Source: Apium graveolens (Eukaryota; Streptophyta; Magnoliopsida; Apiales; Apiaceae). From it: a stretch of DNA of 64,000 nt. Position numbers and translations under genes: made by a program. Shown in pieces: positions 55,808-64,000 of this stretch; the stretch's first letter is position 1, and every line of letters begins with the position of its first letter. The notes below the pieces were generated by a model. It did no database searches. It worked only from the letters and a program-made list of their open reading frames with translations, and was not told the origin of the DNA. The stretch is taken from assembly GCF_009905375.1 (NCBI RefSeq), contig NC_133649.1, positions 225,205,275 to 225,269,274 of the forward strand. Reading direction: 5' to 3'.

Positions 55808-58000
55808 ATGCAAACTCGTTCTCGTGCTCGCAAGAGGACTTTAGATACAGCTGAGGAGACAGACGAAGTTCTTGATATTCCGGAGAAGTTAGATTTTAAG
55901 GATTCGGATTCAGGAACTGAGCAGAAAGAACCAGTAAACATGGGAGATCGTATTGTTCAAGCTGATCCAGCTCTTATGGATTTTTCTCGGCCTAAAATTG
56001 ATGACATTCAGTCAAGCATCCTTCATCCGGCTATTCAAGCTAACACCTTTGAAATCAAGCCGGGCACTATTCAGATGGTGCAGAATTCTGTTTCTTTTGG
56101 AGGAGCGGCAACTGAAGACCCCAACATGCACATAAGGAATTTTGTCGAGATTTGCAGCACTTTTAAGTATAATGGCGTGACTGATGAGGCTATCAAGTTG
56201 AGGCTTTTCCCATTCTCACTAAGGGACAAGGCTAAAGACTGGTTACATTCTGAACCAGCTGGGTCCATCACTACGTGGCAAGATCTTGCGCAAAAGTTTC
56301 TGGTGAAGTTTTATCCGATGGCAAAAACTGCTGCTATGAGGAGTGCTCTTACTCAGTTTGCGCAGCAACCTACAGAATCTATGTGCGAGGCTTGGGAACG
56401 CTACAAGGAAATGTTGAGAAAATGTCCACATCATGGAATGCCGGATTGGATGGTGATCACTGGTTTCTATAATGGTTTGGGGGCCCAATCTCGGCCCATG
56501 CTCGATGCAGCAGCTGGAGGCGCCTTATGGGCTAAAAGCTATACTGAGGCGTATAATCTTATCGAGACGATGGCCGCAAATGAGCATCAAAACCCAACTC
56601 AGAGGATGACGTCAGGCAAGGTAGCAGGTATTCTGGAAGTTGATGCAGCCACCGCTATTGCAGCCCAGCTCCAAGCGCTATCAATGAAGGTTGATTCTTT
56701 GGCTACGTATGGAGTTAATCAAATAGCTATGGTTTGTGAGCTTTGTGCAGATTCTCATGCTACGGATCAGTGTTCTCTTGTAAACGAATCTGTTCAGTAT
56801 GTGAATAATTATCAGCGACAACAGCAGCCTGTGCCAGCGACCTATCATCCTAACAACAGAAATCATCCAAATTTCAGCTGGGGGAATAATCAAAATGCTA
56901 TTCAGCCACCATATCAGCAAGGAGTGAGTAAACAGTTTAACCCACCTGGATTCCAGCAACCACAGCAGTATGCTACAAGGCAATCATATCCTCAACAGGG
57001 AAGTGCAGCTGCACCTACTAGTGCTGATTTTGAGGAACTTAAGCTGTTGTGCAAGAGTCAGGCGGTTTCTATCAAGACCTTGGAAAATCAAATTGGTCAA
57101 TTAGCCAATGCAGTGCTCAATCGTCAACCTGGCACTCTTCCCAGTGACACGGAAGTACCAGGCAGGAAGGAAGCTAAAGAGCAAGTCAAGGCTATTACCT
57201 TAAGGTCTGGAAAAGTAGCTGATGCTGAAAAGGCAAAAGAAGTAGAAGCTGAAATTAGAGGTGAAGAATCTAAGCAAAAGGAGAAAGCGGCGGAACCAAG
57301 GAAGACTACTGTTGAACACACTCTGCCTGAGGCTAATACAGGGGAGAAACAGCTCTATTCTCCACCACCTTTTCCTAAGAGATTGCAGCAACAAAAGCTG
57401 GATAGACAGTTCGGGAAGTTTCTGGAGGTGTTCAAGAAACTTCACATCAATATACCTTTCGCTGAGGCTCTGGAACAAATGCCTAGTTATGCGAAGTTTA
57501 TGAAGACTATTCTTTCAAGGAAGGTGAAACTGGATGACCTTGAAACCGTTGCTCTCACGGAAGAATGCAGCGCTGTTCTGCAACAAAAGTTACCACCAAA
57601 ACTGAAAGATCCAGGGAGCTTCACCATTCCTTGCATAATTGGCAATCTGATGTTTGACAAGTGCCTTTGTGATTTGGGAGCAAGCATTAATCTGATGCCG
57701 TTGTCGATCTTTAAAAAACTGGATCTGCCTGATCCAAAACCCACGTACATGTCACTATAATTGGCTGACCGTTCCATTACTTACCCAAGGGGCATAGTTG
57801 AGGATGTGCTCGTCAAAGTGGATAAGCTCTTCTTTCCAGCAGATTTTGTTATTCTGGATTTTGAGGAAGATAAGAAGATTCCCATAATCTTGGGGAGGCC
57901 TTTCTTGGCTACTGGCCGTACCTTGATAGATGTACAAAAAGGGGAAGCTCAAACCATCAATAGAGGAAGCACCTACCTTGGAGCTCAAACCATTACCTGA
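55808..58000 (+). pseudogene. gag-protease region of element E
   Basis: Starts MQTRSRARKRTLDTAEETDE. The gag core contains FVEICSTFKYNGV, LRLFPFSLRDKAKDWL and ITTWQDLAQKFLVKFYP, as in Athila elements. A short knuckle CELCADSHATDQC lies near 56732-56770, then a Gln-rich stretch, LENQIGQLA and ITLRSGK. The protease-like site is CDLGASINLMP. A TAA at 57758 (probably from CAA) interrupts it. A 4-base insertion near 57974 and a lost T near 58016-58020 shift the frame and then restore it, with stops between. Confidence 0.9.
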
Positions 58001-59578
58001 ACACTTGAGGTATGCTTTTTAGGTGATTCATCTACGTTACCTGTTATTATTTCATCTGACCTTTCAGGTAGTGAGGAAGACAAGCTCTTAAGGATTTTGA
58101 GAGAATTCAAATCGGCTATAGGATGGACCATAGCAGACATCAAGGGGATAAGTCCTTCATATTGTATGCATAAAATTCTGCTAGAGGAAGGTAGTAAGCC
58201 AACTGTGGAACAGCAGCGAAGACTGAATCCCATCATGAAGGAGGTGGTGAAGAAAGAAATTCTGAAATGGCTAGATGCAGGCATCATTTATCCTATTTCT
58301 GACAGCTCGTGGGTGAGCCCCGTACAATGTGTACCTAAGAAGGGATGTATCACTGTGGTCGCAAATGAAAAGAATGAGCTCATCCCTACTCGAACAGTTA
58401 CAGGATGGAGAGTATGCATGGATTATAGAAAATTGAACAAAGCCACAAGGAAGGATCACTTCCCTCTTCCATTTATTGATCAGATGCTTGACAGATTGGC
58501 GGGACATGAGTATTTTTGTCTTCTGGATGGTTATTCCGGGTATAATCAGATTTGTATTGCACCAGAGGATCAGGAAAAGACTACCTTCACTTGTCCATTT
58601 GGCACATTTGCTTTTCGCAGAGTTTCGTTTGGGTTATGTGGTGCACCGGCCACCTTTCAGAGATGTATGATGGCTATATTCTATGACATGATTGGAAATA
58701 ACGTCGAAGTGTTCATGGATGACTTCTCCGTCTTTGGACACTCATATGATGAATGTTTGAATAATCTGCGCGCCGTACTCAAAAGATGCGTGGAAACTAA
58801 TTTGGTGCTTAATTGGGAGAAATGTCACTTTATGGTGCGTGAAGGCATTATCCTTGGGCATAAGGTCTCTAGCAAGGGTCTGGAGGTGGACAAGGCCAAG
58901 GTGGGAGTCATTGAAAATCTTCCCCCACCTAATTCTGTGAAAGGAATCCGTAGTTTTCTTGGTCATGCGGGTTTTTATCGGCGATTCATCAAGGACTTTT
59001 CAAAAATATCTAAGCCGTTGTGCAATTTGCTTGAGAAAGATGTGCTGTTCAAATTTGATGATGAATGTTTAGCAGCATTCGAGACTCTCAAGAAGAGTTT
59101 GATCACGGCACCAGTCATTACAGCACCAGATTGGACAGAACCATTTGAGATGATGTGTGATGCGAGTGATTATGCGGTAGGTGCAGTTCTGGGACAGCGC
59201 AAGAAAAATCTCTTCCATGTGGTCTACTATGCGAGTAAGACTTTAAATGGTGCCCAATTGAACTACACCACTACTGAGAAGGAGCTTTTGGCTATAGTCT
59301 TTGGCTTTGAGAAATTTTGATCTTATCTGCTTGGTACGAAAGTAACAGTATTCACTGATCATGCAGCTATTCGCTATCTGGTTTCTAAGAAGGATTCGAA
59401 GCCGAGACTCATTCGTTGGGTGCTTTTACTTCAGGAATTTGAGTTAGAGATCAAAGATAGAAAAGGTACTGAGAATCAAGTAGCTGACCATCTCTCTAGG
59501 TTGGAGAATCCCGATTCTACTTCACAAGATAGGACGTTAATCAATGAATCTTTTCCGGATGAGCAGTTGTTTGCAATT
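58001..59578 (+). pseudogene. Reverse transcriptase-RNase H of element E
   Basis: Open from 58097 to 59317: MDYRKLNKATRKDHFPLPF, FGLCGAPATFQRCM and the VFMDDFSVFG active site are typical of Ty3/gypsy RT. RNase H follows with CDASDYAVGAVLGQ, TTTEKELLAIVF and [16 protein letters not shown] at 59318 (FEKF-stop, probably Arg CGA to TGA) lies within RNase H and a TAG at 59579 just before integrase. All remaining pieces stay in one frame. Confidence 0.93.
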
Positions 59579-60877
59579 TAGGAGGAAGAACCATGGTTTG
59601 CAGATATTGTAAACTATCTCGTCAGCAATATAATGCCTCCTAATTTGACATCCGCTCAAAAGAAGAAGTTTCTGTATGAGGTGAAGTGGTATATGTGGGA
59701 TGAACCATATTTGTTTAGACAGGGAGCTGACCAGATCATCAGGAGATGTATCCCGTTCTGTGAGACGGAGGGGATATTACGAGACTGCCATTCCACGGTT
59801 TATGGTGGACACTATGGATGTGAGAAGACGGCAGCTCGTATTCTGCAAGCAGGTTTTTTCTGGCCTACTTTGTTCAAGGATGCTCATCAGTTTGTTTTAA
59901 GGTGTGATTGTTGCCAAAGAGTGGGAAATTTGTCAAGGAAGGATGAGATGCCATTAAATGTGATGCTTGAAGTCGAGGTCTTTGATGTGTGGGGAATCGA
60001 TTTCATGGGGCCTTTTATCGCGTCTTGCAATAATCAGTACATCTTGCTGGCAGTCGATTATGTCTCAAAATGGGTCGAAGTTAAAGCTTTACCGACAAAT
60101 GATGCAAAGGCAGTGCTAAATTTTCTTCATAAGCAAATTTTCACAAGGTTTGGAACACCTCGGGTAATCATAAGTGATGAAGGATCGTATTTTTGCAACC
60201 GTAAGTTCACTTCTATGATGCAGCGTTATAATGTGAATCATCGAGTAGCTACTGCCTATCATCCGCAAACAAATGGTCAAGCGGAAGTGTCTAACAGAGA
60301 GATAAAGCGCATTCTAGAGAAGGTTGTTTGTCCGTCAAGGAAGGATTGGTCTTTAAAGCTCGATGAAGCTATTTGGGCTTACAGAACAGCATACAAAACT
60401 CCACTTGGGATGTCACCGTTCCAGTTGGTGTACGGTAAGGGATGTCATCTACCTGCGGAGCTTGAGCATAAGGCCTACTGGGCATTGAAGAAGTTGAACC
60501 TGGATTTAGATGCAGCTGGTAAGAAAAGAATGCTTCAGCTTAATGAACTTGATGAATTTCGACTTCAAGCGTACGAGAATAACAAAATGTATAAGGAAAA
60601 GGTGAAGAGGTGGCACGATAGGAAGCTACATCCTAAGTTATTTGTGCCAGGGCAACAAGTTCTTTTATTCAACTCTCGGCTCCGACTTTTTCCTGGGAAG
60701 TTGAAATCAAGGTGGTCTGGACCTTTTATTGTCAAAACTGTGTTTCCACATGGAGCGGTGGAAATTTTTGAGAATGATTCGGACCAAGCATTCAAGGTTA
60801 ACGGTCAGCGGTTGAAACACTACTATGGGGACATGGCAAACCGAGAGGTGGTTAGTGCCATTTTGTTGACTACTTGA
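59579..60877 (+). CDS. Integrase of element E
   Basis: After the TAG at 59579 the frame is open to 60877. It has the HHCC zinc domain (GGHYGCEKT...CDCCQR), the catalytic Asp in GIDFMGPF, Asp in ISDEGSYF and Glu in [12 protein letters not shown], then an SH3-like C-terminal part ([21 protein letters not shown]). The catalytic triad is intact. As part of a polyprotein it would need readthrough of upstream stops. Confidence 0.92.
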
Positions 60878-61351
60878 GAAAGGTACGAAACGTCAAGCTA
60901 ATGACGAAAAAGAAGCGCTGCGTGGGAGGCAACCCATGAATTGTTGTTACAGGAACCCTTAGAAGTTAATAACCTATCCAAAAACACAAAAAAATCAGAA
61001 AACAGGGGCTGGAAATTTTTTTTTCCAGAGACCCTCTGCGCGCCCGCGCAGCTATGCTGAGCGGCCGCGCAGGGGTCGAGTTCCAGAAAATTTTTTACAG
61101 TTCAGAAAAAAAAAAAAAATAAAAAAAAAAATAAAAAAAAACAAACAAAAACACAAAAACAGTTTTAGCCCATAAACCCACGAATTGTTCCCACTACCCC
61201 ATCATTTTATCCCTTAATTCCCAAACCCTAATCTAATCCACACCCTATATATACATACACCTATCCTACATATCTCCCACAAAACTTCCTACACTTAAAC
61301 CCTCTCACAAACATCAAAAATCAGTTCTTACACACTTTTATTCACGAATCA
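60878..61351 (+). other. Spacer between pol and post-pol ORF, element E
   Basis: Non-coding. Contains the third GC-rich module (61036-61073), an A-rich tract (61107-61142) and a C/A-rich leader with TATATATAC at about 61245, about 100 bp before the next ATG. This could be an internal promoter, although the match is weak. Confidence 0.55.
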
Positions 61352-62524
61352 ATGGCACCCAAGAGAGCACGCACTATTGACAGCAGCAACACAGTTCCTA
61401 CTGCTGATTCATCGAGGGATACTGCTGCAAGGCCTCGGTTAACTGACAGAGCTGCGGAGGAGGAGTACACTAGGCTGTTTGGGAAGCAGATTCTGAAGGA
61501 GAGGGGGTTTTTACCATCAGGGAGGGATGGTGAGTTGTTGCCCATGATTGCAGAGAAGGGGTGGATAGCTTTTTGTGAGTCACCCGAAGCAGTACCGATG
61601 AGCGTTGTTCGCGAGTTCTACGCGAACGCGAAGGCTGAAAAGAATGGGTTTTCTGTAGTCCGTGGGCTGACGGTTGATTATCATCCTGCGGCGATTCGCC
61701 GTGTGATTGGACAGCGAGAGAGGAAGCCTGAGGAGGAGAACTGGAATGAAAAGACTGCTGAGGATTTTGACTTGGATTTGATTTGTGCGACTCTCTGTCG
61801 ACCAGGCACAATTTGGACCCGCAGTCCAGGAAATAATGAGTATCGTCACTTTCCGGCGATCGCCATGAACAGGTATTCCCGTGCATGGAATGCATTTATA
61901 TGTGCTAATATTTTGCCTTCTTCACATGCACACGAGGTCACAGTTGAGAGAGCACAGTTGTTGTGGGGAATTCTACATGATGAGTACTATGTGGACCTTG
62001 GTGAGTTTATCTACCAAGGAATTCTGAAGTTTTTGAGGGGAGCAAAGCATATGAACATCCCTTATGCATCCACGGTTACGAAGCTATGCCGAGCAGTGGG
62101 AGTGAACTGGCCGGCTCATGAGCAGTTGCAGTTGCCAGCAGCTCCGATTGATTCTGGCACTCTGAATGGGATGCAGGAGTGGACCGGTGGTGAGCCTGAG
62201 GAGCATGTGCTGGGTTATCGTCTTCCAGGAGGGCGTCCAGCACGAGGTGCTACTATGGCTAGGCCAGGGCGTGGTGAGGCTGGTTCTTCGAGAGCTCAGG
62301 AGGGTGCTGGGATGGGTGATGCCCAGTGTAGGAGGCTTTAACGGCGGATGGATGCCATGTATGAGACGCAGAGCAGGTTTGCTCAAGAACTCACCCTTGC
62401 GTTAGGGACTGCTTTTCGAGGCCTTGGAGCTGATATCCAGTGGCCAGTTTTTGGTGAGGACTCTGCATACCCGCCGCCTGATACTCCACCCACTGAGGGT
62501 GATGATGATGATGACTCCGAGTAG
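61352..62524 (+). pseudogene. Athila post-pol (env-position) ORF, one internal stop
   Basis: MAPKRARTIDSSNT start, about 390 codons to the natural stop at 62522-62524, interrupted by TAA at 62339. The N-terminal half has the GWIAFCE...VVREFYANA block found in a domain labelled 'putative plant transposon protein' (PF20167, from memory). The tail is Gly/Arg-rich, then acidic (EGDDDDDSE). It stands where Athila elements carry an envelope-like gene, but I see no signal peptide or transmembrane segment, so an envelope role is unsupported. Confidence 0.8.
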
Positions 62525-63661
62525 GTATACCCTGTGTTCCTTTCTACTACTTTCACTGAGGACAGTGAAGATTTTTAGTTTGGGGGTGGTAGTTAAGGAA
62601 TATTGTGTGTGTGTCATTTAGTTGCATATTCATGATAGTTTAGTTCATATAGTTGCATAATTTATGCCATTTTTTTTTTATGAATGTCATGTAGCTCATG
62701 CATTTACCATGATCCCTTTTGCAATAAGTTATCGACTGAATTGTGATATTAATGCGAGTGTAGTGATAGCATTAAAGTGATATTAAGTTGCGTAGGTTGA
62801 TATGCATGCTAGAAACAATTGTAAGTCCACTAAGTCTTAAAGAATGCGTAAGGGCTAGATTGTTGTTATGATTTGGTTGTTTTCAAGGTCAATCTACTTA
62901 TTATGCTTAGAATTCGATTATAGGTTCTTAGTGATAAAGACATGAAAAAAGAAAAAATTTTGGAGAAAAAAATATGGAAGTTGTTGCTAGTTGTGGCTAG
63001 GCGTCAAATGGCTAGTAGCCGGCTCGCATATGTTGCGAGTAGTCTAGGGTTGAGCAAGATGGAGCGAAACACACTTGCTCAGAAATTAAAAAAAAAAAAA
63101 AATTGGCATAATTGATCAAGAGTGGGCTCTTTGGTATTCGAGTTATTAAGTTCTTAGGGGACTTTGTGCCTAGTGACCTAAGGCTTTTAGAGTCTGGGAT
63201 CCGCTAACCTAACGCTCGTTACATGGATACCATTGTATAAGTCTTTTGTGGACCTCACTCATTGCACGGTCAAATAAGCATTTGAGTTGTAAATAAAAAG
63301 CACGATTCCGTAATAAGCTCCAGAGTTCTTGTAGTGTTGTATATCACTTTGTGCCTAGAATTTTTTATTCTTTGTATAATCATAGGATTGCCTTGAGGAT
63401 AGTCTAGTCATAGTAATTGGTCTAGTTCCGAAGCATATCTGTTAAGCATTTGCACACACCACGTTTCTGGCTGTATGTCCGTTTGCATGAGTTTATTGAT
63501 CTTTAGTTGTCTAACTGCATTCGTTGAGATGTGACAATTTGGTTGGTTAATTGTAGTAAGGGGGATCGTTGCATTTTCATATAGATTGCATTCATGCATA
63601 TTTTTATTTGTTTTTGAGTCTGTGACGCTTGAGGACAAGCATCGATTTAAGTTTGGGGGTG
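62525..63661 (+). other. 3' non-coding region of element E with two polypurine-like tracts
   Basis: No gene. The terminal polypurine tract GTTTGGGGGTG (63651-63661) abuts the 3' LTR and is preceded by GAGGACA. A near copy with the same layout lies at 62558-62591 (GAGGACA...TTTAGTTTGGGGGTGG). An A-run occurs at 63088-63102. Confidence 0.7.
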
Positions 63662-64000
63662 TGATAAGTGGCATTTTATACCACTTAGAACGTCTTAAAA
63701 TGGCTTAAATTGGTGTCTTGAAATCAAGTATTTTGTGTATTTGATGCGTTTTTCTAGTGTTTATGCATTTCAGGGTATTAGTTGCATTTCGGGGGAGGAA
63801 TCATCAAGAATAAGCCTTGGCATGTGTTCACCATTGCGAGAGGAAAGGAATGGGCAGATTACGGCGAAGAAACGGAGCAAACCTGGATTTTTTCCAGTAG
63901 AGGCCTGCGCGCCCGCGCAGCAATGCTGAGCGGCCGCACAGCAACCTGCGCGCCCGCGCAGCTATGCTGAGCGGCCGCGCAGGGTCGGAAATTTTGCTGA
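63662..64000 (+). repeat. 3' LTR of element E, partial
   Basis: The first 339 bp of the LTR, matching 54199-54537 with five A/G differences and no gaps. It runs off the window. Confidence 0.95.

Larger units (their letters stand above)
54199..64000 (+). mobile_element. Athila-type Ty3/gypsy element E, right end beyond window
   Basis: LTR (54199-55665), Asp-tRNA-like primer site, gag-pol in one long frame in gypsy order (gag, PR, RT, RNase H, INT), a post-pol ORF, polypurine tract and start of the 3' LTR at 63662. It interrupts the protease region of copia C; the flank ACCAT (54194-54198) would be the target duplication. Over the 339 bp of LTR visible at both ends I count five mismatches, all A/G, so insertion is recent. 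Stops in pol and the post-pol ORF leave it non-autonomous. Confidence 0.93.

Noticed and set aside
61352..62341. Envelope protein call for the Athila post-pol ORF
   Set aside because: No signal peptide, transmembrane helix or fusion-like stretch is visible; only its position suggests env.

Overview
This window is repeat-dominated nuclear DNA of a flowering plant, probably a eudicot. It holds nested retrotransposons, mitochondrial DNA copied into the nucleus, and an endogenous pararetrovirus. I see no intact host gene. Species is not identifiable from the sequence alone.

Layout. (1) 242-15771: two Ty1/copia elements of the SIRE-like type, A (+ strand) and B (- strand), fused tail to tail at about 8283 inside the same post-pol gene. 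Both 3' LTRs are lost, leaving a roughly 15.5 kb inverted pair. (2) 15772-26424: AT-rich DNA with a 102-bp degenerate tandem array, an LTR-like stretch, four near-identical 358-bp repeats each carrying a perfect 18-bp palindrome, a possible TIR transposon, and a 2.07 kb Helitron-like element containing a Stowaway MITE. (3) 26425-37467: mitochondrial-derived DNA (26S rRNA, 18S rRNA and cob fragments). Damaged copia element D separates the two rRNA pieces, and an A-type solo LTR with a 5-bp target duplication lies before cob. (4) 37468-54198: copia element C (- strand), inserted into the cob copy. Its 3' LTR is split at a (TA)n tract by a circularly permuted 7.28 kb caulimovirid copy. (5) 54199-64000: Athila-type Ty3/gypsy element E (+ strand), inserted in the protease region of C and running off the window with its 3' LTR.

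How the parts work together. A, B and C share the order LTR, primer-binding site, gag, pol (PR-INT-RT-RH), a hairpin-rich spacer, a conserved TATA box, an additional ORF (aORF), polypurine tract, LTR; no one copy shows all of it. The aORF is about 4.5 kb in C and truncated in A and B. The TATA box lies 108-117 bp before the aORF start in all three, suggesting a separate promoter for it.

The most unusual signal is a short motif repeated in each element: CAACGGAT in A, CGACGGAT in B and C, and a different one, TCAGAACTTA, in D. It is clustered in the LTR upstream of the TATA box, in protein linkers (gag-PR where present, and INT-RT), and in A-C in the post-pol spacer. The INT-RT linker copies are mostly in the opposite orientation to the LTR copies. 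Paired copies in the spacers form stems whose base pairs co-vary among A, B and C. The unrelated Athila element also repeats an LTR module in its post-pol region.

Almost every coding region is broken by stops or frameshifts. Exceptions are the RT-RH frame of C and the PR-INT frame of A.
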